Source: Halorarius halobius | GTDB lineage: Archaea > Halobacteriota > Halobacteria > Halobacteriales > Haloarculaceae | Direction: 5' to 3' | Length of the DNA stretch: 64,000 nucleotides | Assembly: GCF_024298865.1 (NCBI RefSeq) | Contig: NZ_CP101161.1 | Span: 1,323,227 to 1,387,226, forward strand | Shown here: in pieces, positions 8,081 to 15,890 of the stretch | How positions within the stretch are numbered: position 1 is the stretch's first letter | Layout of the letters: the number at the start of each line of letters is the position of its first letter | The notes under the pieces: generated by a model | The model's input: only the letters and a program-made list of their open reading frames with translations | Told to the model about the DNA's origin: nothing | Database searches by the model: none | Program-made: the position numbers and the translations under genes

Positions 8081-9928
8081 ATGACAGACGGTCCGCGCGT
8101 GACGCGTCTCTTCGGCGGACCCGGGAGCGGGAAGACCACGGCGTTACTCGACCGCGTCGACGAGATGCTCGACGAGGGCGTCGCCGTCGACGACATCCTC
8201 GTGGTCTCGTACACCCGGGCGGCCGCCGCCGAGGTGCGGGAACGCCTCGCCGAACGTCTCGACCGCCCTCCGAAGTCGCTGAAGGGGAACGTCTGCACGA
8301 TGCACGCGAAGGCGTACGGCCTGCTCAACCTCTCGCGGGGCGACGTGGTCGGCGAGTCAGACAAGTCGGACTTTTGTGAGGAGTACGGCATCGAGTACGA
8401 GGACGAGTACGACAACAACCGCCGGCGGTCGGCCCGTTCGACCACCATCGGCAACAAGATAATCGCCACCTCACAGTGGCTCCAGCGCACCCGCCGTGAC
8501 GCCGCCGACTGGTACGACGTCCCCTTCCAGTGGAACGTCGACGAGGTGCGCCTCCCGCCGGACGAGGACCCAAACGCCCAGACGGGCAACAAGTACACGC
8601 CGACGTGGCCCTCCGACGACGACCGCATCGACGTGCCCGAGGTCATCCGGGCCTGGCGCGCCTACAAGGGCGAACACGGGCTCGTCGGCTTCGCGGACAT
8701 GCTCGAACGCGTCCAACAGCGCTCGCTCGTCCCGAGCGTCGACCACCTCGTCATCGACGAGTTCCAGGACATCACCACCCTCCAGCACGGGGTGTTCGAG
8801 GAGTGGAAGCCACACATGGAGTCGGTGCTCATCGCCGGCGACGACGACCAGGTCGTCTACGCCTGGCAGGGCGCCGACCCCGCGCTCCTGCTCGAAGCTG
8901 ACCCCGACGACGACGTCGTCCTCCCGAACTCCTACCGGCTCCCCTCGAACGTCCTGAACGTCGTCAACCGCGAGATACGCCACATCGCCGAGCGACAGGA
9001 AAAGGACCTCAAACCCCGCAAAGAGGGTGGGACCGTCGAGGCCGTGCGGTCGCCGTCGATGGTCGAGTTGGTGCGGAACGTCCGCAAGACGCTCGACGCC
9101 ACCGAGGACGACGGCGAGACGGTGATGGTGCTGTTCCGCGCTCGCTACCAGCTGTTCCAGTTCATGGACGAGTTCGTCGGCACCGGCATCCCGTTCCGCT
9201 CGCTGACGGACATGAGCATGTGGGACGACCGGCTCACCGGCTACATCGACGCCATCGAGAAGTACGGCGACGACGAGCCCATCACGGGGCTGGAGGCGCG
9301 ACGGCTCGCGGAGATGCTCGCCGACAGCGCGTTCGGCACCGGCGAGCGCGACGACATGTTCGACGCGCTCGACGACCTGAAGGAGACGGAGGACGCCCGC
9401 CTCGAGGAGTTCACCGTCGACCCCGAGTTCGTCCAGGAGTACGCGCCGTTCACGCCCGGCCCGGCCTCGGCGTCGGACATGATAACGCGCGTCTCCAACT
9501 TCCAGGAGCGGTCGGTGAAGGCGTACTTCTCCGGCCCGTACGAGGGCGCGGACCCCGACCGGGTGCGGGTCGGCACCATCCACTCCGCGAAGGGTCGTGA
9601 AGCGGACCACGTGTTCATCGCCACCGACCTGACCGAGAAGGTGGTCGAGCAGATGGCCGCCTCCGTCGGCGACGACGACATCCCCGCGGGCATCGACTTC
9701 GTGAAGAGTTCGGACCCGGTTCCGGTGCTCACGGACAACGAGCGCCGCGTGTTCTACGTCGGGATGTCGCGGGCCCGCGAACGGCTGGTCCTGCTGGAGA
9801 ACCTCATCGACGGCGCGCCGACGCTCCCGCTCGACGTCCTGCTCCACAACGAGCCGAAGAACCTCACGCTCACCGAACTCGTCGAACAGGCACAGGAGCC
9901 GATGGAAGTCGAAGGCGCCGCGGACTGA
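8081..9928 (+). CDS. UvrD/Rep-type superfamily 1 DNA helicase
   Basis: ATP-dependent 3'-5' DNA helicase of SF1A, 615 residues. Motifs occur in order: Walker A GGPGSGKTT at residues 12-20; Ia around SYTRAAAAEVRERL; II DEFQD at 226-230; III GDDDQVVYAWQGAD; IV NSYRLPSNV; V GTIHSAKGREADHVF; VI VFYVGMSRARERLVL. The protein is shorter than bacterial UvrD/PcrA, so the 1B and 2B inserts are reduced, as in other haloarchaeal members. It may serve in repair or removal of proteins from DNA; context gives no hint, since neighbours are unrelated. Confidence 0.93.
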   Translation: MTDGPRVTRLFGGPGSGKTTALLDRVDEMLDEGVAVDDILVVSYTRAAAAEVRERLAERLDRPPKSLKGNVCTMHAKAYGLLNLSRGDVVGESDKSDFCEEYGIEYEDEYDNNRRRSARSTTIGNKIIATSQWLQRTRRDAADWYDVPFQWNVDEVRLPPDEDPNAQTGNKYTPTWPSDDDRIDVPEVIRAWRAYKGEHGLVGFADMLERVQQRSLVPSVDHLVIDEFQDITTLQHGVFEEWKPHMESVLIAGDDDQVVYAWQGADPALLLEADPDDDVVLPNSYRLPSNVLNVVNREIRHIAERQEKDLKPRKEGGTVEAVRSPSMVELVRNVRKTLDATEDDGETVMVLFRARYQLFQFMDEFVGTGIPFRSLTDMSMWDDRLTGYIDAIEKYGDDEPITGLEARRLAEMLADSAFGTGERDDMFDALDDLKETEDARLEEFTVDPEFVQEYAPFTPGPASASDMITRVSNFQERSVKAYFSGPYEGADPDRVRVGTIHSAKGREADHVFIATDLTEKVVEQMAASVGDDDIPAGIDFVKSSDPVPVLTDNERRVFYVGMSRARERLVLLENLIDGAPTLPLDVLLHNEPKNLTLTELVEQAQEPMEVEGAAD

Positions 9929-9951
9929 CGCCAGTTACCGCTCACGCTTCG

Positions 9952-10045
9952 CTACTCCTCGTCCGGTTTCTCGGGTTCTTTCACCACTGCCCCCACAGTC
10001 TTCTCTGCCACCTTCCCCGGGACGTCCATCGGCGTCGTCAGGTAC
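9952..10045 (-). pseudogene. Partial duplicate of the 3' end of the 10215-10463 gene
   Basis: These 94 bases match 10215-10308 with three differences (about 97% identity). Read on the minus strand they encode the last 31 or so residues of the downstream small membrane protein, from TYLTTPMDVPGK to the stop. One amino-acid change is present (Glu to Lys near the end); the other two changes are silent. The match ends abruptly at 10045, where a palindrome-rich element begins. There is no start codon or N-terminal half, so it is a broken copy. Confidence 0.85.
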
Positions 10046-10048
10046 GTC

Positions 10049-10214
10049 CTGCACCTTTTTCGCGGGGTCCTCCCTCACGTTCGCTCGGTCGAACCCCGCG
10101 AAAAATCTGCACCAAAAAGCCGCGACCTCGCGCCGCTCACGGGTCGTCGCTTCGCTCCTCCCCGTTCGCACCGAGGTCTCACTCCGTTCGACCTCGTGTC
10201 GCTCGGTCGCGGTA
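10049..10214. repeat. Palindrome-rich intergenic element
   Basis: A 166-base block of nested inverted repeats. A perfect 13-bp repeat (10056-10068 with 10093-10105, TTTTTCGCGGGGT) is bracketed by direct repeats CTGCACC (10049-10055 and 10107-10113). An 8-bp repeat (10120-10127 with 10205-10212, CCGCGACC) encloses a 7-bp hairpin (10172-10178 with 10190-10196, CGAGGTC). It separates the truncated duplicate from the intact gene. The modules GCACCTTTTT and CACCAAAAAG recur in the hairpin cluster near 19900-20015, suggesting one family of intergenic elements. Confidence 0.65.
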
Positions 10215-10463
10215 CTACTCCTCGTCCGGTTCCTCGGGCTCTTTCACCACTGCCCCCACAGTCTTCTCCGCCACCTTCCCCGGGACGTCCATCGGCGTCG
10301 TCAGGTACTCCTCGACGAGCACCATCAACAGCGCCAGGCCGAGGAACGCGCCGCCGACGACGGTGTCGCCCGAGAGGAGTTTGTCGAGGCCGAACAGCCC
10401 CGCCGGGATAGCTAGCGCCAACGTCGCCGCCAGCCCGACGGTGCCCATGATGGACCGCGCCAT
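10215..10463 (-). CDS. Small membrane protein of unknown function
   Basis: An 82-residue protein with two predicted membrane helices: one near residues 8-28, one covering VVGGAFLGLALLMVLVEEYL. A hydrophilic tail of about 30 residues ends in acidic PEEPDEE. It resembles short haloarchaeal conserved membrane proteins of unknown function. The start is MARSIMGTVG, 90 bases from the divergent riboflavin synthase gene. The last 94 bases are repeated at 9952-10045. Confidence 0.75.
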   Translation of the reverse strand: MARSIMGTVGLAATLALAIPAGLFGLDKLLSGDTVVGGAFLGLALLMVLVEEYLTTPMDVPGKVAEKTVGAVVKEPEEPDEE

Positions 10464-10553
10464 ATTCCCCGGTTCGCCCCGGCGGGCAAAAGCCGTCCGA
10501 TTCCAGATACGAGAACGATAACGCCTTTGTCACACTCGTCGCGTAGGGCGGGT

Positions 10554-11150
10554 ATGTTCACCGGAATCGTGGAGGCGACGGGCGAGGTGGTCGAACGCGA
10601 GGAGACGGCCGAGGGGCTCCGGTTGCGGGTCGCCGCGCCCTTCGCCGACGAACTCGAACACGGGCAGAGCGTCGCCGTCTCGGGGGCGTGTCTGACCGTC
10701 GAGGACCACGACGCCGACGCGTTCTCGCTGTTCTGCTCCGAGGAGACGGTCGAGCGGACGTATCTCGGCACGCTCCGCGAGGGCGACGCCGTCAACCTCG
10801 AACGTGCCCTGCCCGCGGACGGCCGGTTCGACGGCCACTTCGTGCAGGGCCACGTCGATGGCGTCGGCGAAGTCCGGGCAGTCGAGCAAGTGGGCGACGA
10901 CTGGCTGTTCGCGTTCTCGTTGCCCGACGACCTCCGGCGGTACGTCGTCGAGAAGGGCTCCGTCTCGGTGGACGGCATCTCACTGACGGTCGCGGACCTG
11001 CGGGACGACGAGTTCACCGTCGCGGTCATTCCCGCCACCTACGACATCACGACCCTCCACGCGAAGGCGGCGGGCGACCCCGTACATCTGGAGGTGGACG
11101 TGGTCGCCAAGTACGTCGAGTCGCTGACCGAGGGGTACGTCGACGGGTAG
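10554..11150 (+). CDS. ribE: Riboflavin synthase, alpha-chain type
   Basis: Converts two molecules of 6,7-dimethyl-8-ribityllumazine to riboflavin, the last step of riboflavin synthesis. The 198-residue protein has the expected two lumazine-binding barrels. The first runs from MFTGIVEATGEV to the SGACLTV block. The second runs from FDGHFVQGHVDG to SVDGISLTV and ends with VIPATYDITTL. ATG 10554 is chosen because every family member begins MFTGI. This bacterial-type enzyme differs from the archaeal RibC type of methanogens and is usual in Halobacteria. No other rib genes are nearby. Confidence 0.95.
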   Translation: MFTGIVEATGEVVEREETAEGLRLRVAAPFADELEHGQSVAVSGACLTVEDHDADAFSLFCSEETVERTYLGTLREGDAVNLERALPADGRFDGHFVQGHVDGVGEVRAVEQVGDDWLFAFSLPDDLRRYVVEKGSVSVDGISLTVADLRDDEFTVAVIPATYDITTLHAKAAGDPVHLEVDVVAKYVESLTEGYVDG

Positions 11151-11194
11151 CGTGCGTCCCGGTGCCGTGTCGCGCCCTGACGCGCTGTTGAAGG

Positions 11195-11202
11195 GTTTAT
11201 CC
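11195..11202 (+). promoter_or_regulatory. TATA box of the PIN-ATPase-KH gene
   Basis: GTTTATCC, ending 22 bases before ATG 11225. Position fits a leaderless transcript. Confidence 0.5.
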
Positions 11203-11224
11203 GGCTTCCCGCCGGAACAACTGC

Positions 11225-13066
11225 ATGGACGTAGTACCGGACACGAGCGCGGTCATCGACGGCCGCGTGTCCGAGCGCGACGACCTCGGGACGGTGTACG
11301 TGCCCGAGGCCGTCGTCGCGGAACTCGAGTCGCAGGCCAACGCGGGCCGCGACGCTGGCTGGTCGGGCCTGGAGGAACTCCAGCGCCTCGTCGAACGCGC
11401 CGACGAGGGCGCGTTCACCCTGGAGTACGTCGGCCGCCGCCCCACCTCCGGCGAGATGGAGGGGGCCGGCGAGGGCGACATCGACGCGCTCATCCGTGAC
11501 CTTGCCGCGGAGCGTGACGCTACCCTCCTCACGAGCGACGTGGTGCAGGCGGAGGTGGGGCGGGCGACCGGCCTCACGGTCGAGTACGTCGAACCCGAGA
11601 CGGAAGACACGAGCCGCCTCGCCGTCGAGGAGTTCCTCGACGAGCAGACGATGTCGGTCCACCTGAAGACGGGGGTCGCGCCGATGGCGAAGCGCGGCGA
11701 AATCGGCGACATGCATTACGAGACCATCGGCGACGACCCGCTGACGGAGGCTGAGATGGCCGAGTACGCCCACGACGTCGAGTCGAAGGCCCGCGCCTCC
11801 AGCGAGGGGTTCATCGAACTCGAACAGCCCGGCATGACTATCGTGCAGTTCCGGGACATGCGCATCGCCGTCGCCCGGCCGCCGTTCTCGGACGGCATCG
11901 AGGTGACCCTGGTGCGGCCCATCGTGAAGACGGACCTCGACGACTACGAGTTCGCCGACGAACTCCGCGAGCGGGTCACCGAGCGCCAGCGGGGCGTGCT
12001 CATCTCGGGGGCGCCCGGCGCCGGGAAGTCGACGTTCGCACAGGCCGTCGCGGAGTTCCTCGCGGACAGCGACTTCGCGGTCAAGACGATGGAGAAGCCC
12101 CGCGACCTGCAGGTCGGCCCGAACATCACCCAGTACACCGAACTCGGCGGGTCGATGGAGAACACCGCCGACTCGCTGTTGATGGTCCGGCCGGACTACA
12201 CCATCTACGACGAAGTCAGGAAAACGAGCGACTTCGAGACGTTCGCGGACATGCGGCTGGCGGGCGTCGGGATGATAGGCGTCGTCCACGCGACCCGCGC
12301 CATCGACGCGCTCCAGCGGCTCGTCGGCCGGGTCGAACTCGGGATGATACCGCAGGTGGTCGACACCGTCGTCTACATCGAGGCCGGCGAGGTGGACACG
12401 GTGTACGACGTGCGCACGGAGGTCAAGGTCCCCCACGGGCTGGTCGAGGAGGACCTCGCGCGACCGGTCATCGTCATCGACGACTTCGAGACCGGCGAGC
12501 CGGCCTACGAGATATACACGTTCAACCGGCAGGTCGTCACCGTCCCGCTGGACGAGGGTGAGGGCGGCACGCCGGAGTCGGGCGTCGACCGCATCGCCCG
12601 CCAGGAGATAGAACGCGAAATCAAGTCCATCGCGCACGGCCGCGTCGAGGTGGAACTCACCGGGAGCAGTTCGGCGGCGGTGTACGTCTCCGAGAACGAC
12701 ATCTCCTCGGTCATCGGGAAGGGCGGCGGCCGCATCTCGGACATCGAGGACCGCCTCGGCCTCGACATCGACGTGCGGACGCTCGACGAGCATCCGGGCC
12801 ACAACGCCGGCGGCACCGGCGACGCGAGCGGAGGGGGGTCGACACAGGGCGAAATCGTCCAGCCCGAAATCACCTCTCGGCACGTCGTCATCCCGCTGGA
12901 GGGCCACCAGGGCGAGACCGTCGAGGTGCAGGCCGACGGCGAGTACCTGTTCACCGCCACCGTCTCCCGGGGCGGCGAGGTGCAGGTGTCCCGCGGGTCG
13001 GCCATCGCCGAGGAACTGGAGATGGCCGTCGACCGCGGGCGCACGATAACGGTCGCGCCGCAGTAG
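11225..13066 (+). CDS. PIN domain-ATPase-KH domain protein (PINc/VapC family ATPase)
   Basis: A 613-residue archaeal fusion. The N-terminal PIN nuclease-like domain (about residues 1-140) has acidic residues in VPDTSAVIDGR, DIDALIRDL and LLTSDVVQAE. A PilT/VirB11-like ATPase follows, with Walker A GAPGAGKST at 262-270 and VRPDYTIYDEVR as the Walker B-like block. A KH RNA-binding domain near 480-530 carries the GxxG loop IGKGGGR. Family members are conserved in archaea and may be RNA processing or ribosome-associated factors; their actual substrate is not established. It has its own TATA box. Confidence 0.92.
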   Translation: MDVVPDTSAVIDGRVSERDDLGTVYVPEAVVAELESQANAGRDAGWSGLEELQRLVERADEGAFTLEYVGRRPTSGEMEGAGEGDIDALIRDLAAERDATLLTSDVVQAEVGRATGLTVEYVEPETEDTSRLAVEEFLDEQTMSVHLKTGVAPMAKRGEIGDMHYETIGDDPLTEAEMAEYAHDVESKARASSEGFIELEQPGMTIVQFRDMRIAVARPPFSDGIEVTLVRPIVKTDLDDYEFADELRERVTERQRGVLISGAPGAGKSTFAQAVAEFLADSDFAVKTMEKPRDLQVGPNITQYTELGGSMENTADSLLMVRPDYTIYDEVRKTSDFETFADMRLAGVGMIGVVHATRAIDALQRLVGRVELGMIPQVVDTVVYIEAGEVDTVYDVRTEVKVPHGLVEEDLARPVIVIDDFETGEPAYEIYTFNRQVVTVPLDEGEGGTPESGVDRIARQEIEREIKSIAHGRVEVELTGSSSAAVYVSENDISSVIGKGGGRISDIEDRLGLDIDVRTLDEHPGHNAGGTGDASGGGSTQGEIVQPEITSRHVVIPLEGHQGETVEVQADGEYLFTATVSRGGEVQVSRGSAIAEELEMAVDRGRTITVAPQ

Positions 13067-13181
13067 ACGGGCCGCTTCCGGCTCCCGGTTCGGCGGACCG
13101 CCGGCCGACCCGTCGCCCTCTCGTCCGCCGGTCGCTCGCGCAAACGGTGAAGTGCGTGGATGACGAACTCCTCGCCCGGGA

Positions 13182-14075
13182 ATGTACGACCGCATCATCA
13201 TCGCCGTCGACGGGAGCGAGGAGGCGGAACACGCGGCGCGTCACGGGCTGGCGTTCGCGGCCGCGGTCGACGCGAGCGTCGACGTGTTGCACGTCGTTCC
13301 CCGTGGCTCGCTCCAACTGACGCGCTCCGACGACGAGCGGAGCCGACTGCGCGAGCGCGGCGAGGCGGCGCTGTCGGCGGTCGAATCGCTCGCGGCCGAC
13401 TTCGACCGTCAGGTGACGACGACGCTCGTCGAGGGGAGACCCGCCCGACGCATCAGCGAGCACGCGACCGAGGCGGGCGCGGACCTCGTCGTCGTCGGCC
13501 GCCAGGGGACGACCGGGCTGGGGAGACGGCTCATCGGCGGCGTCACCGAGAGCGTCCTCCACCGGAGCGACGTTCCGGTGTTCGTCGTCCCGGGCGGCGA
13601 CGGGGTGGCCGAGGGAACGGAGTACGACCGGCTTCTCGTTCCGACCGACGGGAGCGAGAACGCCGCGGCGGCGACCCGCCACGGGGCGGCCATCGCCCGC
13701 CCCTACGGCGCGGAGATACACGTCCTGAACGTCGTCGACCTCCAGGCCGCGGGCGGCGTGTTCAGCGCGGGTGGGCTCGAACGCGAGTTCGTCCAGCGCC
13801 TCGAAGCGCGCGGCCGGGAGGCCGTCGACGGCGTGGTGGCCGACTTCGAGGCGCTCGACGCCGACCTCGACGTGCGGCCGGCGGTGGAGCGGACGACGTC
13901 GTTCGACGGCGCCGCCGCCGGCATCCGCGAGTACGTCGACGCCAACGATATCGACCTCGTCGTCATGGGGTCGCACGGCCGGTCGAACCTCCAGCGGCAA
14001 CTGCTCGGGAGCGTCGCCTCGACCGTCCTCCGCACCGTCGACGTCCCGGTCGTCGTCGTCAAGCGGAGCGGGTGA
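13182..14075 (+). CDS. Tandem universal stress protein (UspA, two domains)
   Basis: 297 residues forming two UspA domains (about 1-145 and 150-295). Each begins with the (R/L)-I-(I/V)-(A/V) PTDGSE-type strand: RIIIAVDGSEEAEHAARHG, and DRLLVPTDGSENAAAATRH. Each ends with a nucleotide-binding stretch: first GRQGTTGLGRRLIGGV, second GSHGRSNLQRQLLGSVAS. This suggests ATP or another nucleotide can bind, although the first motif departs from GxxGxG. Likely cytoplasmic stress or signalling role. Convergent with the SDR gene 18 bases away. Confidence 0.92.
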   Translation: MYDRIIIAVDGSEEAEHAARHGLAFAAAVDASVDVLHVVPRGSLQLTRSDDERSRLRERGEAALSAVESLAADFDRQVTTTLVEGRPARRISEHATEAGADLVVVGRQGTTGLGRRLIGGVTESVLHRSDVPVFVVPGGDGVAEGTEYDRLLVPTDGSENAAAATRHGAAIARPYGAEIHVLNVVDLQAAGGVFSAGGLEREFVQRLEARGREAVDGVVADFEALDADLDVRPAVERTTSFDGAAAGIREYVDANDIDLVVMGSHGRSNLQRQLLGSVASTVLRTVDVPVVVVKRSG

Positions 14076-14093
14076 GCGACCCGCGGGCCGCGC

Positions 14094-14804
14094 TCAGAAC
14101 GCCTGGGTCGTCGGTCGGATCAGCAGTTCGCCCACGGCCACGTCCCGTGGCTGTGCGAGCGCGTAGCCGACGGCGCGGGCGACGGCCTCGGGGTCCAGCG
14201 TCGGCATCTCCGCCGTCACCTCGTCGGATTGCATCTCGGTGGCGACCAGCCCCGGTTCGATTACGGTGACGCGGACCTCCTCGTCGGCGGCCTCCTGTCT
14301 GAGCGACTCGGCGAACCCGTTGACGCCGGCCTTCGACGCGCAGTAGCCGCTCCCCCCTGGCGACGACTTCCGGGCGTTGACCGACGAGACGAACACCACG
14401 TCGCCGTGCCCCTGTTCGTACATCGTCGGCAGCGCCTCGCGGGTGAGGGTCATCAGGCCGAGCAGGTTCACCTCGACCATCCGGCGCCAGTCCTCCGGGT
14501 CGGCGTCGTCGACCGGGTCCGTCGACATGACGCCCGCGTTGTTGACGACGGCGTCGATGCGGCCCCACTCGTCGACCGTCGTCCCGACGAGGTCGGCGAC
14601 GGCGTCGCGGTCGGTCACGTCCGTCGGGTGGACGCGGGCCGTGCCGCCGGCCGCCTCGACGCCGTCCGCGACGTCTCTCAGCGCCGCCTCGCGGCGGGCC
14701 GCCAGCACCACCCGGTAGCCGTCGGCCGCGAGTTCGCGTGCCGTCGCTTCACCGACTCCCGACGACGCGCCCGTGACGAGCGCGACGTTCTCACTGGAGG
14801 GCAT
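14094..14804 (-). CDS. Short-chain dehydrogenase/reductase (SDR)
   Basis: Classical SDR of 236 residues. The Rossmann motif TGASSGVGE near residues 9-17 binds NAD(P). NNAG (VVNNAGVM) and the catalytic SxnYxxxK set are present, with FVSSVN and YCASK near 155. The substrate is unknown; such enzymes are annotated as clavulaldehyde/serine-type oxidoreductases without proof. Two start codons lie in tandem (GTG 14807, ATG 14804); the ATG is preferred. No operon partner. Confidence 0.92.
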   Translation of the reverse strand: MPSSENVALVTGASSGVGEATARELAADGYRVVLAARREAALRDVADGVEAAGGTARVHPTDVTDRDAVADLVGTTVDEWGRIDAVVNNAGVMSTDPVDDADPEDWRRMVEVNLLGLMTLTREALPTMYEQGHGDVVFVSSVNARKSSPGGSGYCASKAGVNGFAESLRQEAADEEVRVTVIEPGLVATEMQSDEVTAEMPTLDPEAVARAVGYALAQPRDVAVGELLIRPTTQAF

Positions 14805-15060
14805 CACCCGGCGTTCGGCTGGGTGTCACTAAAACGCTACGCGGCGCGCCGGCTGGAGGGCGCTACAGCCCGCGAGCACGAGCACTCCGCACAGCACCGT
14901 GGTGCTCCGGAGAACCATGTCGGTTCACGCCGCTATAGCGATTTTAGAATGCTACATGAAAAAATGAAAATATCCGGTGGACGGCGGAGCGGCCGCTGTC
15001 GCGGGTGACGAGCGCGAAGAAAGCGTGGGGCCGGGTCTCCGGGTCCGTCCGGATGCCGGG

Positions 15061-15348
15061 TCAGTCGTCGGCGGAGGCCGTCACCGGTTCGCCGTTCTCG
15101 TCGACCTCGCCCGTCTCCTCGGGGACGATTTCGTAGAGGTTCTGTCGGGCGTCCGCGAAGTAGACGTCCTCGGAGACGATGTCGATGTCCTCGAGGCGTT
15201 CGAGGGCGTACCGCACGGTGCGCGCCGAGAGCATTGATTCCTCGACGATTCCCTTCTGTGTCATCGGGCCGTTGTACTCGAGCACCTTGAACACGAGTTT
15301 CGCACTCGGCGGAAGGTCCTCGATGGTCTCCCCGTCGGATTCTGCCAT
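15061..15348 (-). CDS. Winged helix-turn-helix transcription regulator (MarR-like)
   Basis: A 95-residue DNA-binding protein. A winged helix spans about residues 12-70 (SAKLVFKVLEYNGPMTQKGI, then the recognition helix SARTVRYALERLED). The wing contains YFADARQNLYEI. A short acidic tail follows. The pattern is common and highly conserved in Halobacteria, where it is annotated as MarR or general HTH; targets are unknown. A TATA box GTTTAAAC at 15376-15383 lies 28-35 bases upstream of the start, so the mRNA is probably leaderless. Confidence 0.88.
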   Translation of the reverse strand: MAESDGETIEDLPPSAKLVFKVLEYNGPMTQKGIVEESMLSARTVRYALERLEDIDIVSEDVYFADARQNLYEIVPEETGEVDENGEPVTASADD

Positions 15349-15375
15349 CGTGTCTCACACTAATGGGTTCCACCT

Positions 15376-15383
15376 GTTTAAAC
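15376..15383 (-). promoter_or_regulatory. TATA box of the winged-helix regulator
   Basis: GTTTAAAC, a perfect 8-base palindrome, 28-35 bases upstream of the minus-strand start at 15348. In a divergent intergenic region with the EMC6-like gene. Confidence 0.55.
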
Positions 15384-15444
15384 GTTCAGGGGACATCTGT
15401 GTCACTTGGCAGGTAGACGGTTCGTACGGGCCGAAATCGTGGAG

Positions 15445-15518
15445 TAAACGTATATCTCTGTTGCCGACGGTTCACGGCGGATTCAAGTAGGCACGCGCGG
15501 CGCAGGGTCGCGCCGCGC
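15445..15518 (+). other. Leader region with TATA-like site and 9-bp hairpin
   Basis: Upstream of the EMC6-like gene there is an AT-rich TATA-like stretch (ACGTATATC, about 15447-15455). Downstream of it is a perfect 9-bp inverted repeat GCGCGGCGC (15495-15503 with 15510-15518, six-base loop). The distance from the TATA site to ATG 15575 is about 120 bases, unusually long here. Either the gene has a structured leader or a small RNA is made. No known RNA family is recognised. Confidence 0.35.
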
Positions 15519-15574
15519 CGAACGGGGCACGTGGGTTCGGAGCGCTTTTCCCCCCACGGCGACGTAGGGGCGGT

Positions 15575-15889
15575 ATGGCGACTGAATCGGCCGGCCGCTT
15601 CTCCCCGCATCTCCGGGGGCTGACGGTCACCGCGCTCGCGTCCGTACTGGGCGTCGCCGCGGCCGTGGTCTCGTCTATCGTGACCGCGGGCGCCGCGACC
15701 CCCGCGACGGACCCCCGCGCGACGTACGTGCTCGCTGGAGCCATCCTCGTCCAGTTCCCCCTGTTGAAGCTCGTGGGCATCGACGTGGAGGACTTCGGCG
15801 CGAAGGACTACCTCTACGTTGCGTTCATGACGTTCGCGCTCTGGTTCGTCTGCTGGGGCATCTTCCTGACGGCGGGGACGACGTTCTAA
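15575..15889 (+). CDS. EMC6-like small membrane protein
   Basis: A 104-residue protein with three hydrophobic helices: residues about 15-38, ATYVLAGAILVQFPLLKLVG, and YVAFMTFALWFVCWGIFL. The arrangement and the DYLYVAFMTF block match haloarchaeal proteins annotated EMC6-like, distant relatives of a eukaryotic ER membrane insertase subunit; I am only moderately sure of this. The stop is one base before the ABCE1 start, so the two are cotranscribed. Pairing with a ribosome recycling factor fits a role near translating ribosomes or membrane insertion, but that is inference. Confidence 0.78.
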   Translation: MATESAGRFSPHLRGLTVTALASVLGVAAAVVSSIVTAGAATPATDPRATYVLAGAILVQFPLLKLVGIDVEDFGAKDYLYVAFMTFALWFVCWGIFLTAGTTF

Positions 15890-15890
15890 C

